Assembly: GCA_016707585.1 (NCBI GenBank)
Contig: JADJHL010000008.1
Location: 186,001-250,000, forward strand
DNA length: 64,000 nucleotides
Direction of reading: 5' to 3'
Source: Ignavibacteriales bacterium
Lineage (GTDB): Bacteria > Bacteroidota > Ignavibacteria > Ignavibacteriales > Ignavibacteriaceae
Shown: positions 16,285 to 24,764 of the stretch, one piece after another
Position numbering within the stretch: the first letter of the stretch is position 1
How the letters are laid out: the number at the start of each line of letters is the position of its first letter
The notes under the pieces: generated by a model
What the model saw: only the letters and a program-made list of their open reading frames with translations
What the model was told of the DNA's origin: nothing
The model's database searches: none
Position numbers and translations under genes: made by a program

Positions 16285-17100
16285 ATAAATTATACATTAA
16301 AAATATCTAATATTACTGATAGGTTGGGGAATATTATTTCACCAAATCCAACATCAGTTATATATAGACTTCCTTTACAAAGAATTGGTTCTCCAGTTCA
16401 AAACCCAATTGAAACTGCTATTTCAAATAGTTGGGATCCTAATTATTTACCAGAAAAATCTATCGATGGTGAGGGTCTAATTAATTCTTCCTCCAGATGG
16501 ATGAGCAGTACAATAATGGCAGATACAGTAAGCTATGATATGGGAAACATCAATGCAATTGATAGCTTAAGAATATCGTTTTTTCAATGGGAATCTGGCA
16601 GACTTTATAAATACTCTATATATAGTTCCAAAGATTCTTTAAACTGGGATCCAATAGTAGTTGATATTTGGTCAGATTCTTCAGAATGGACTGAAATCGA
16701 ATTTGACTCTACTCAGACAAGATTTGTTAAATTAGTATTGTTGGAGAGTAATCAAAGTCAACCAGCTAGTATCTGGGAAATTGAATTATATGGTCCTGCA
16801 GGAGTAACCGGTATTAACAATGAGACAGAAATTCCAAATTCATATACTCTTTCTCAGAATTATCCTAATCCTTTTAATCCGACAACAAAGATTAGCTATA
16901 CAATTCCGGAAAAGAGCAAAGTTAGTTTGAAGATATTTGATGTATTGGGTGCTGAAGTTGTGGAATTGGTTAATAGCGAACTTGAATCCGGAGAGTATTA
17001 TATTGATTTCAACGCCAGCAGTTTACCATCAGGCGTCTATCTTTACAGATTAGAAACAAAATCTTTTGTTGAAACTAAGAAAATGATATTGTTAAAATAA
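16285..17100 (+). pseudogene. 3' fragment of a T9SS Ig-like/discoidin protein
   Basis: The frame runs straight out of the IS end with INYTLKISNITDRLGNIISP. This is the last strand set of an SbsA-like Ig domain, as in VSNVTDLSGNIIDP of the 12195 protein. After that come a discoidin-like domain (VSYDMGNINAIDSLRISFF, TRFVKLVLLESNQ, SIWEIELYG) and an NYPNPFNPTTKISY sorting tail. There is no signal peptide; the first possible start (TTG 16324) is inside the Ig domain. It is therefore the right half of a larger gene whose 5' part is missing. Sequence distance from the 12195 protein is considerable, so it is an older paralogue and not a recent copy. Confidence 0.75.
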
Positions 17101-17122
17101 CAAAGTATAAAATTAATTCTTT

Positions 17123-17183
17123 CCCCCTGTTAATGAAAGCCTGTCTACCGGATAGGCTGTTAAGCAGGGGGCTTTTATTTTTA
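17123..17183 (+). terminator. Rho-independent terminator (nested hairpin)
   Basis: Outer stem CCCCCTG / CAGGGGG (17123-17129, 17165-17171) encloses a second hairpin AGCCTGTC / GATAGGCT. CTTTTATTTTT follows. It lies 22 bp after the stop at 17100. Confidence 0.85.
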
Positions 17184-17353
17184 AAAATATTATCACAAGA
17201 CCCTGTAACATACTTATTGAGATAGTGAAGAGTATTAGTATTAAAAATGTTTTTATAAAATAAATAGTGATGCAATTAAATTAATATTCAAGAAGTGTGT
17301 ATTTTCTTTTTATAGGTTAGCTTTCATATCTAGTTCAATTCAAGTAAAAAGAA

Positions 17354-18043
17354 CTATGAAATTTGCTGATATGGTACAGATTCTTCACTGATATAAATTG
17401 AACGCCTTTTAAAATATCGCCACATATCCGTTTTAGTTTTATAGATATAAAATCCAGCATTTATACATGCTTTAAGTGATTGTACATTCTCAAATTCTAC
17501 ATACGTAATCAAAAAATGCTTCCCCTTCTTTTTTATTATTTCAGAGAATCTTCCTAAAGATTCGGACATTATTTTTTTTTGCCTGAAGCCGGGTTTGGTA
17601 TATGCTCCCTCAAACAATACTTCATTATCAGCTAGTACAGGAATGCCATTTTGAAAGACCTCATCAATCTTGTTTTCTTCTTCAGGATTCATAATCCATT
17701 GAATAAAAATAGGGGTGTCACTCTTATCAACTGAAACATAACATTCATCAAAACCATAATCATATAATATCTTCCTTTTTAAATAATCCTTGTATTCGTT
17801 AGCATTAGAATGTATAATCTCGTCGGTGAAGATTGCATCAAAATCTTTTTTTGTCATTTCCCTGATCGAGAAATCAATATTTGATTTTTTAATCTGGTTT
17901 AAATTATTCAAATCTTTTTTTAAGCAATAAAACTTTTTTTTAGAATAAAATCTGCGTTTAATTTCATATAATAAAATGGAAAAATATCCCCCAAAGAGAA
18001 TATTTAATATCATTAAAAGTTTTAAGATTAAATGGTTTCGCAA
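17354..18043 (-). CDS. GNAT-family acetyltransferase with N-terminal membrane segment
   Basis: The TTG at 18043 follows GGAA; an internal ATG (18013) would remove part of a hydrophobic N-terminus (LILKLLMILNILFGGYFSILL). The 229-residue product contains a GNAT-like fold: IREMTKKDFDAIF, then a central strand set (VLFEGAYTKPGFRQKKI), then a C-terminal YVEFENVQSLKACINAGFYIYKT. The AYTKPGFRQKKIMSE block stands where GNATs bind acetyl-CoA pyrophosphate, although the classical RxxGxG/A is weak. It is the last gene of the long EPS operon, 62 bp after the transglutaminase-like gene. It probably modifies an EPS precursor or an amino-acid substituent at the inner membrane. Family moderately sure; substrate unknown. 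Confidence 0.6.
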   Translation of the reverse strand: MRNHLILKLLMILNILFGGYFSILLYEIKRRFYSKKKFYCLKKDLNNLNQIKKSNIDFSIREMTKKDFDAIFTDEIIHSNANEYKDYLKRKILYDYGFDECYVSVDKSDTPIFIQWIMNPEEENKIDEVFQNGIPVLADNEVLFEGAYTKPGFRQKKIMSESLGRFSEIIKKKGKHFLITYVEFENVQSLKACINAGFYIYKTKTDMWRYFKRRSIYISEESVPYQQIS

Positions 18044-18105
18044 TGTATTTCCAAAAATTTACAGTTCCTATAAAAAATTAGTACAATGTATAAATCATCC
18101 CATAG

Positions 18106-18939
18106 CTAGACTCGAAATTTATTTTTAAGATTAAGATTTCTTTTATTAATAGAATTCTTTAACATATAAGTAATTAAAGTAAAAATCATTGAAAGAAATA
18201 AAAAAACAATAAATAAAAATTTTCTTGGCTGCTCATATAATTTTGGGGTTTCTGCAGTATTGTATGATTTTTCACCAATAAAAAATTTAATTACTGATGC
18301 TAAAAACGAAGGAATCTTATCCCATCGAATATTTGTAGTTTCATCAAAACTATAACGCCAATTATTTTTCCAATTATGATAAACTTGATTGAATATTGAA
18401 GTATCTGATTTAATATCGCTTAGAGTTGCAAGACTTCCGTCTGACCTGTGCCAAATAAAACTCGAATCTGATGGTGAGATTACTTTCCATTCGTTCATAT
18501 CATAAAACTCAACCATTGTGTGTCCGCCCCCTTTACCAAATAGTTGTAATTTCCTTGCAGGAATATCAACTTTCCACAATGCATTTAACAAGGTTTTGGA
18601 CATTGTTCCACAAGGTCCATCTCCAAGTCTGCCTTCTACTCCATAACAACCATATTCAAGACTAACCGCAGTGGACATATTGAAAAAACCGGTAGCTTCC
18701 CACTGAGAGTACCAATCTAATCGATCCTTCTTAATCCAATTTTTTGTTTTATTATATATAGCATTTGAAATTATAATTACAGAATCTGCTCTAGAAGTTA
18801 AATTTTGATTAGCATAACTTAATTCAATAAAGGATTTCACCATACTATCCTCTTCATTATCCTTTACATAAAAAAAGATAGAAAGTAAAATGAAAAGAAT
18901 GGCTAAGAAAAATGAAGCAAAAAGTAGAGTTTTTTTCAT
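18106..18939 (-). CDS. Membrane-anchored transglutaminase-like cysteine protein
   Basis: I start at ATG 18939 (AGG 8 nt upstream, then a signal anchor MKKTLLFASFFLAILFILLS) in place of 18969. The 277-residue product has two membrane segments, at the start and near residues 240-262 (FLFIVFLFLSMIFTLITYML). Between them is a domain with PCGTMSKTLLNALW (Cys110), GGGHTMVEFYD (His140) and SPSDSSF (Asp158). This is the Cys-His-Asp order and spacing of transglutaminase-like enzymes. Such domains act as amide-forming or amide-cleaving enzymes. The topology places it in the periplasm. It follows the MBOAT/SGNH pair in the same operon. An attractive inference is that it handles an amide-linked EPS substituent, but it could equally be a peptidase. 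Confidence 0.65.
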   Translation of the reverse strand: MKKTLLFASFFLAILFILLSIFFYVKDNEEDSMVKSFIELSYANQNLTSRADSVIIISNAIYNKTKNWIKKDRLDWYSQWEATGFFNMSTAVSLEYGCYGVEGRLGDGPCGTMSKTLLNALWKVDIPARKLQLFGKGGGHTMVEFYDMNEWKVISPSDSSFIWHRSDGSLATLSDIKSDTSIFNQVYHNWKNNWRYSFDETTNIRWDKIPSFLASVIKFFIGEKSYNTAETPKLYEQPRKFLFIVFLFLSMIFTLITYMLKNSINKRNLNLKNKFRV

Positions 18940-19003
18940 AATAAAGCCTGCAGATAAATCATTGTTCAATAGAAGAACAAAATTAATTATTTAATAATGC
19001 AAT

Positions 19004-20059
19004 CTATTTTTCAATTACACTTAATAAATTCTCAGTTAAGAATTCTCCAAAAATATTTATTGCTTTTTGATTCCAATGTCCCATAATTCCTGAAGCCTTC
19101 CAATATCTCATTTCTTTGTTATTATAGTCACTCAGTCTGTGAGGAATCAAAATAACTTTTAAGGAAGAAAAGCTATTAAACAAGGGATAATAGTATTCTG
19201 GAAAATCATCTGTAATTATTAGAACAATTTTTATGTTCCTATTCTTAGCATCATCATTTAGTTCTGATAGAATTTTTTTATTAAGTTTATACAAATTTGT
19301 ATCAATAGTAGCGACAGGATTTTCAAAAGATTGGGTTGATTTTTTATGCGGGGTTTCTAATGCAAATTTATCAAGTATAGTCTTATTTAAAGATCCATTA
19401 CGATATGCCTCATATGATTCTTTAAGTAAATAACCAATACCAAAATCCCGAATATATGAAAATTCTTTTCTTAACTTAGAATCACCTGAATTAAGAAAAT
19501 TATAATTTAATTTTAATGAATCATTCTCAAGATAATATTCAGGTGAAGGAAACTTTTCCTTGGTAAGTAAATTGGTTCTTTTAACATAAAAGACTGCAAT
19601 ATCAGGATTGAAATTTTGTGCCTTAAATTTATAGTTAAAGAACATATCACGAAAATCAAGTCCGCCAATTCCGAAATTAAGAACCTCAACATTTGTATTA
19701 AGCTTATTATTTAAATTATTTTCGACCTTTGTTCTAAAATGATTTCTTTCGAATACCTGCATTCCCTCCATATAAGAATCACCTAATAATGCAATTCGTA
19801 GGGTGTTGCCAGGTTTTTGAGGGGGATAACCTTTTCCAATATATCCATATTTGTTAGTGCCTCCCATATACATACCTTCAGCTCTGGCAAAAAAAATGTT
19901 GTAGTCAGGTTTAAATGTTCTTCCTAGCTTGTCATTATCATAAACGAAAGATGAAGAAGCAATTTCTGATAATTGCAAAAAACCTTCATATGTAAGAAGA
20001 AAACAAATAATACTGATTACAGAAAGAGATAATTTTTTAAGAATTTTCATAATGTCCAT
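19004..20059 (-). CDS. SGNH-fold O-acyltransferase partner (DltD/AlgJ-like) with signal anchor
   Basis: The 351-residue protein begins with a membrane anchor (LKKLSLSVISIICFLLTYEGF). It carries RIALLGDSYMEGMQV (GDS at 93-95), the nucleophile block of SGNH enzymes, then VLNFGIGGLDFRD (block II) and GHWNQKAINIFGEFL near the end (His328). The usual Asp three residues before His is Ile here, as far as can be seen. Its ATG directly follows the stop of the MBOAT gene. MBOAT plus periplasmic SGNH partner is the arrangement of alginate acetylation (AlgI/AlgJ) and of teichoic acid D-alanylation (DltB/DltD). It should complete acyl transfer onto the EPS in the periplasm. The acyl group is unknown. Confidence 0.75.
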   Translation of the reverse strand: MDIMKILKKLSLSVISIICFLLTYEGFLQLSEIASSSFVYDNDKLGRTFKPDYNIFFARAEGMYMGGTNKYGYIGKGYPPQKPGNTLRIALLGDSYMEGMQVFERNHFRTKVENNLNNKLNTNVEVLNFGIGGLDFRDMFFNYKFKAQNFNPDIAVFYVKRTNLLTKEKFPSPEYYLENDSLKLNYNFLNSGDSKLRKEFSYIRDFGIGYLLKESYEAYRNGSLNKTILDKFALETPHKKSTQSFENPVATIDTNLYKLNKKILSELNDDAKNRNIKIVLIITDDFPEYYYPLFNSFSSLKVILIPHRLSDYNNKEMRYWKASGIMGHWNQKAINIFGEFLTENLLSVIEK

Positions 20060-21484
20060 TTAAAACTGACCGTATAAAAAAGGTAACTTATCCGAACTAA
20101 AAATTAGTAGGAATATTAAAAACCAGCTTGATATTATAAATCCATATTTAATTGGTGCAGGTATATATGCTAAAAAATAATCAGAGTTGTATCGTTTTTC
20201 AAAATAATCAAAAGCGAAACTGACAATTGAATAAGCAAGAAAAATTTTAATAAATCTAAACGCAAATTCGCTATTAGAAAAACTAAAAATCTGACCGAAA
20301 ATTTGAGATGCATGATTAATATCTGTTGTTCTAAAAAAAACATTTGCCAGAGTAACTAAAAACAAGGTGGATATTACTTGTAGTAAATTTAATATGGGCG
20401 GGGAAGTGATAAGACTTTTTAATTTATCCTTGAATTTTTTATTCATAATAGCAAAAGACATAAAAAATCCGTGGAGAAATCCCCAGATTATAAAGTTCCA
20501 GCTTGCACCATGCCAGAGACCGCATAAAATAAAAGTAATCATTATTGCTAAAGCATTGCCCCAATTTCCTAAATCTCTGAACTTTATCTGTAATGGTTTA
20601 AAGAGATAGTCACGCAGCCAGGTTGAAAGCGAAATATGCCATCGTCTCCAAAAATCCGAAACACTATTTGCAAAATAAGGTTGTTTGAAATTAATCATTA
20701 TGTCAAATCCAAATAACATCCCAACTCCTCTTGATATACTGCTGTAACCTGCAAAATCATTGTACACCTGAATTGTAAATAAAAGTACTGCAATTAAAAC
20801 TTCAATAGATTTGTAATATGCAGGGTCAGCAAAAATATGGTTGATAATTGCACCGCAACTATCAGCAATAATAACTTTTCTAATCATACCGGTGGTGATA
20901 AGTGCAAAACCTCTTTTAATATTTTCTGTGGAAAATTGTCTGTCATTTTTTATTTGCGGAAGTAGTCTTGAAGCTCGTTCAATTGGTCCGGCAACAACAG
21001 TCGGGAAAAAAGAAGCAAATACTGCAAATTCAAAGAAAGTATATTTTCCTTCAATAAATTCATAATAGTTATCAAAAATAAAAGTTAGTGTTTGGAATAT
21101 ATAGAATGAGATACCTAGCGGTAGAATTATATTTAATGTATCAAGATTTATATTCCATCCCAGAATGCTAACAAAGCCTTTTGCAGATTCAATAAAAAAA
21201 TTAAAGTACTTGAAGAATCCTAAGATTAAAATATTAAACACAACGCCCAAAACCACATAGGTTTTTTTTGCATCATCTGTCCTTGATTTCCTTACGGCTT
21301 CTCCAATAAAATAGTTAACACTTGTAATTCCAATAAGCAAAAATGTTAGCCGATAATCAAAATAAGAATAGAACGCGTAATTGATTATAAGTAAAAAATG
21401 ATTTCTATACTTTACCGGTGTTATATAGTACAATAACAGTGAAGCAATAATAAAAATAAAAAATATGATTGAATTATACTGCAT
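20060..21484 (-). CDS. MBOAT-family O-acyltransferase (AlgI/DltB-like)
   Basis: This 474-residue multi-spanning protein shows the MBOAT hallmarks: FFPTVVAGPIERASRLLPQ, FWRRWHISLSTWLRDYLFKPL, the catalytic His in CGLWHGASWNF (His325) and a C-terminal FLYGQF ending. About ten hydrophobic segments are visible. Family members pass an acyl group from a cytoplasmic donor to an extracytoplasmic sugar. The donor is acetyl-CoA or another thioester in AlgI and D-Ala-DltC in DltB. Here the gene lies 21 bp after a carrier-protein gene and an AMP-ligase gene, which suggests that a carrier-bound acyl is the donor, as in the Dlt pathway. Family call is very sure; donor is inference. Confidence 0.93.
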   Translation of the reverse strand: MQYNSIIFFIFIIASLLLYYITPVKYRNHFLLIINYAFYSYFDYRLTFLLIGITSVNYFIGEAVRKSRTDDAKKTYVVLGVVFNILILGFFKYFNFFIESAKGFVSILGWNINLDTLNIILPLGISFYIFQTLTFIFDNYYEFIEGKYTFFEFAVFASFFPTVVAGPIERASRLLPQIKNDRQFSTENIKRGFALITTGMIRKVIIADSCGAIINHIFADPAYYKSIEVLIAVLLFTIQVYNDFAGYSSISRGVGMLFGFDIMINFKQPYFANSVSDFWRRWHISLSTWLRDYLFKPLQIKFRDLGNWGNALAIMITFILCGLWHGASWNFIIWGFLHGFFMSFAIMNKKFKDKLKSLITSPPILNLLQVISTLFLVTLANVFFRTTDINHASQIFGQIFSFSNSEFAFRFIKIFLAYSIVSFAFDYFEKRYNSDYFLAYIPAPIKYGFIISSWFLIFLLIFSSDKLPFLYGQF

Positions 21485-21505
21485 AAATTCTTAACTGGGA
21501 CTATG

Positions 21506-21745
21506 TTATTTGGCTGAAGATAATTTTGAATTAATTACGTTTTGAAGATCACCCACATCTTTAAGTTTTAATAATTCGTATGCTTTGAAGCGAATAGAAT
21601 ACTCTTTTTCAACAGCAGTAATAACATTCAAATGTGAAAGTGAGTCCCACCCGGGAACTTGATCTGCGGTAGTATTGTCCTGAAATTCAAATTCATCAAG
21701 TTTTAGAACATCAAGAATTATTTTTTTAAGTTGGTCGGTTACCAT
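21506..21745 (-). CDS. Acyl carrier protein
   Basis: The ATG at 21745 is chosen because GGGAGA lies 9 nt upstream and the product then has normal carrier-protein length (79 residues); a longer frame to 21793 only adds a Lys-rich tail overlapping the ligase gene. PGWDSLSHLNV carries the phosphopantetheine Ser35 in a DSL motif. The protein is acidic and four-helical in style. The start is 1 nt after the stop of the AMP-ligase gene, so the two are probably translationally coupled. It most likely receives an acyl from that ligase and hands it to the MBOAT protein or to another EPS transferase. Confidence 0.9.
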   Translation of the reverse strand: MVTDQLKKIILDVLKLDEFEFQDNTTADQVPGWDSLSHLNVITAVEKEYSIRFKAYELLKLKDVGDLQNVINSKLSSAK

Positions 21746-21746
21746 A

Positions 21747-23477
21747 CTAATTATCTCCCTTATTTTTTCTTTTTTCTTCAAGTATTCTTTCACTATTTGC
21801 TTTCCGGCTTGGTTTGCCTGCTGAACTCTTTATCAACCATCGAGGAGGAACCAAATAAATGTTTGAGATAGTGACATCAATAGACATCCCCGCTTTTTTA
21901 ATTTCATTTATCAAGATTTTCTTTTCTTTCTCATCTTCTAATTTAGTCTCAACAATAACACTTATTACTTCAGTTCCCAGCTCTTCATCTGCTTCACCAA
22001 ATGCAATTATTCTCCCTTTCTGCACTCCATCGATTTTATTTATAACATCTTCCACATCTTCAGGATACATATTGTTACCTGCAACGATAATAATATCATC
22101 TTTCCTACCTATTACATATAATTCGCCATCGTGAATAAATCCATAATCACTTGTATGGTACCATCCTTCATTATCCATAACTTGAGCGGTTTTTTCCGGA
22201 TAATTTCTATATCCATCGAAAAGTGATACTGACTTTACAGCAATTTCGCCCAGAGTATCATCAGGCAATGTTATTCTATTATCATCTACAATTTTCATCT
22301 GGCAGCCATCTAATAATATACCTGAAGAAATACATATTCTTTTAACCTTCGTATTTTCATTTGTATATTCAACAACACCATTCGCTAATTTTTGTCTATC
22401 GACTTCCATAATCTTGTATTTCTGACCAGGAGGTGTTTGAACCAATGCCAGAGTTGTTTCAGCCATTCCATATTGAGTTGTCGGAGCTAATTCATTTAAT
22501 CCATAATTCTTAAATCTATCAATAAATCTTTCCATGGTGTCATGCCTGATCGGTTCAGCTGCATTAACAAGTAGTCTTAGGCTTGATAAATCAACGCCCT
22601 CCATATCTTCATCATGTACTTTATTAGTTAAAAGATTAAAAGCAAAATTCGGTTGCAGTGTAATTGTCGCTTTCTCTTTAGATGCTGCATCAAAAAGTAT
22701 AACGGGAGCTAAAATCCATTCAAAAGTATTTATTTGAATTGTTGGAATTCCATAAGCTAAGGGCATATGAAAGGTTCCGATCAATCCCATATCATGATAT
22801 AAAGGCGTCCAGCTAATAAATTTATCACTATTGTTCAGATATAAAGCTTCTCCATATTGCACAACATGTTCAAGAATATCATGATGAGTTAGAATAACTG
22901 GTTTTTGCAAACCCGTCGTTCCTGATGAATGCTGTAATAAAATAGGATCTTTCCTTTTCATCGATGCACGGATAGTAAAGAGTTCGGAATCTAACTCAGA
23001 ATTACTAAAAATTAAATTCTCTTCAAAAGGGAAATGCAATCCTTTAATTGTACTATTAGGAGAGTTGATCAGAGCACCAATAACGGGTTCGAGGTCCTTT
23101 TCTGTAAGTAAATAATCTAAACCTGATCTTTGAGACATTCCTTCAAGTCCTTGTCTGAATTTATCCGGGTGCAGCCTGGGATTAGGATAAGCAAGAACGG
23201 TTGGAAGTGCACCAATTCCAACAATACCAAGGTAGAGAGGGTAAAACTCGGGATTGTGTCTGATAATCATTGCGCAGACCTGGCCTGGTTTTATTCCTTT
23301 TTTTAATAAATACTTTGAATAATAATTTGCCCTTTCAATAAGCGATGAGAAAGTCCATCGATATGGTTCTTCACCTGTAACCCAGTGGATAATTGCATCA
23401 GTATTTGGTCTATCTACCGAAAGAAATTGCCATCTTTCCCAGACAGAATTAAAGTCTTTTATTGATTGTTTATTCAC
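21747..23477 (-). CDS. AMP-dependent acyl ligase, fatty-acyl-AMP-ligase style
   Basis: The GTG start at 23477 follows AAGGA by 7 nt. The 576-residue protein has the complete adenylate-forming set. The P-loop LLQHSSGTTGLQKPVILTH lies near residue 190. It also has SWTPLYHDMGLIG (a block typical of FAAL/FadD32-type ligases), TTQYGMAETTLALVQ, GWYHTSDYGFI, IGRKDDIIIVAGNNMYPEDVE and a C-terminal SSAGKPSRK with the catalytic Lys. FAAL enzymes activate a fatty acid as acyl-AMP and load it on a carrier protein, not CoA. The coupled carrier gene downstream supports that. In the EPS operon it would supply acyl groups for the MBOAT/SGNH pair. Whether the substrate is a fatty, hydroxy or amino acid cannot be told. 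Confidence 0.85.
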   Translation of the reverse strand: MNKQSIKDFNSVWERWQFLSVDRPNTDAIIHWVTGEEPYRWTFSSLIERANYYSKYLLKKGIKPGQVCAMIIRHNPEFYPLYLGIVGIGALPTVLAYPNPRLHPDKFRQGLEGMSQRSGLDYLLTEKDLEPVIGALINSPNSTIKGLHFPFEENLIFSNSELDSELFTIRASMKRKDPILLQHSSGTTGLQKPVILTHHDILEHVVQYGEALYLNNSDKFISWTPLYHDMGLIGTFHMPLAYGIPTIQINTFEWILAPVILFDAASKEKATITLQPNFAFNLLTNKVHDEDMEGVDLSSLRLLVNAAEPIRHDTMERFIDRFKNYGLNELAPTTQYGMAETTLALVQTPPGQKYKIMEVDRQKLANGVVEYTNENTKVKRICISSGILLDGCQMKIVDDNRITLPDDTLGEIAVKSVSLFDGYRNYPEKTAQVMDNEGWYHTSDYGFIHDGELYVIGRKDDIIIVAGNNMYPEDVEDVINKIDGVQKGRIIAFGEADEELGTEVISVIVETKLEDEKEKKILINEIKKAGMSIDVTISNIYLVPPRWLIKSSAGKPSRKANSERILEEKRKNKGDN

Positions 23478-23494
23478 GCGAATCCTTTTTTGTT

Positions 23495-24763
23495 TTAGAA
23501 ATTTTTAAGTGTTGATTTTTCAAATATCTTAGAAAACATAATTAAATATCCCATAATAATAAATGCATTTGTAATATGACCAACTCTGAAAAGAGTCGTT
23601 TCCGTTATATTAATGACCAAAGGTAATACTAAAAACCAAGCCCATAAATTTAGATTTTTGTTTATAATTGCTTTGCGAAAATAATTTACAATTACTAGTA
23701 AAAACAAACTTAAACCTATTAATCCAATCTCATTTATCATATCCAAATAACCGTTGTGTCCCTGGATTGGTAACCAGAGAAAAGAATTGTAAATGAGTTG
23801 TATCGTAGGACTCTCAATAACCCAAAATCCTTGAAAACCACAGCCCTGGATTGGATGTTGTGAAATGTTAAAAATGATGACTTGCCATAATCGATTCCTA
23901 TCATCATAACTTCCCTCCTTTCCAAATATTCCCTGAAACATATCAAGAACTTCAGGAAAAAAAACAAAAACAACTATTAAAAGTGAAGCTGCGAAAAATA
24001 TTGTAGTAAAAAAGAGAAAATATCCAGCACCTATACTGTTAAAGATTCTATTCTTTAAATAGAACAATAAGCTCATAGATAAAAAAATAAACAATGCGGT
24101 ATAGGCAGTACTACTGACTGATCCAATCACAAGGGTGATTGCAATGGATACCATAATGAGTCCAATAATTTTTTTAATTCTATTGTTTTCATTAATAAGT
24201 ATTATTGAACTTAGAACCGTTGCAATTAAACTTCGTTGGCCGAAAGAGTTTTTATGCGGAGATAAGCCTCGCCATGTTCCAAAAGCTGGGTCTTTTGCAC
24301 CAGGTATTACTAAAACAACAACAAATGATATAAAAATAAAAGCATAAAGAATAGGTTTGAGTATTTTCAATAATTCATTATAGTTTTTTGAATAAGAAAG
24401 AAATACCAATATCACAAAAAAATAAGTAAAAATCTGAAACCACCTTTTAAAAGAAACTAAAGGAAAATCTGACCAGGAAATTGTAATGAGTGCATAAAAA
24501 AGTAGGATTGAGAACAATTTTTCCTTTTTTATAATAGAAATTGCAGATTGTGTATTAGATAAGAAAGCTATAAATGAAAGAAAGAATAAGATAGGATAGA
24601 TAATTTGATTAACAATATTACTTGTTTCGATATCTTCTGTCCCTATTTCCTGCATTTTAGCTTGAAATGAAGGTAGTGATGTTCCAAAGAAGGTTATAAA
24701 AATAAAAATCGCGAAAGATATTTTAGCAATTATATCGGCTCTTGGTATTTTTATAGTATACAT
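23495..24763 (-). CDS. O-antigen ligase/Wzy-like EPS polymerase
   Basis: The 422-residue protein has about eleven hydrophobic segments and a large extracytoplasmic loop. LSPHKNSFGQRSLI comes before the loop and RNRLWQVIIFNISQHPIQGCGFQGFW, IQGHNGYLDMINEIGLIGL within it. These are typical of the Wzy_C/ExoQ branch of the O-antigen-ligase family. In a Wzx/Wzy-type EPS cluster it is the likely polymerase joining repeat units on the periplasmic side. Neighbours agree: flippase, glycosyltransferases, Wzc and Wza-like genes are all present. It starts 1 nt after the glycosyltransferase gene stop. It could instead be a ligase to a lipid or protein acceptor. Confidence 0.85.
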   Translation of the reverse strand: MYTIKIPRADIIAKISFAIFIFITFFGTSLPSFQAKMQEIGTEDIETSNIVNQIIYPILFFLSFIAFLSNTQSAISIIKKEKLFSILLFYALITISWSDFPLVSFKRWFQIFTYFFVILVFLSYSKNYNELLKILKPILYAFIFISFVVVLVIPGAKDPAFGTWRGLSPHKNSFGQRSLIATVLSSIILINENNRIKKIIGLIMVSIAITLVIGSVSSTAYTALFIFLSMSLLFYLKNRIFNSIGAGYFLFFTTIFFAASLLIVVFVFFPEVLDMFQGIFGKEGSYDDRNRLWQVIIFNISQHPIQGCGFQGFWVIESPTIQLIYNSFLWLPIQGHNGYLDMINEIGLIGLSLFLLVIVNYFRKAIINKNLNLWAWFLVLPLVINITETTLFRVGHITNAFIIMGYLIMFSKIFEKSTLKNF

Positions 24764-24764
24764 T

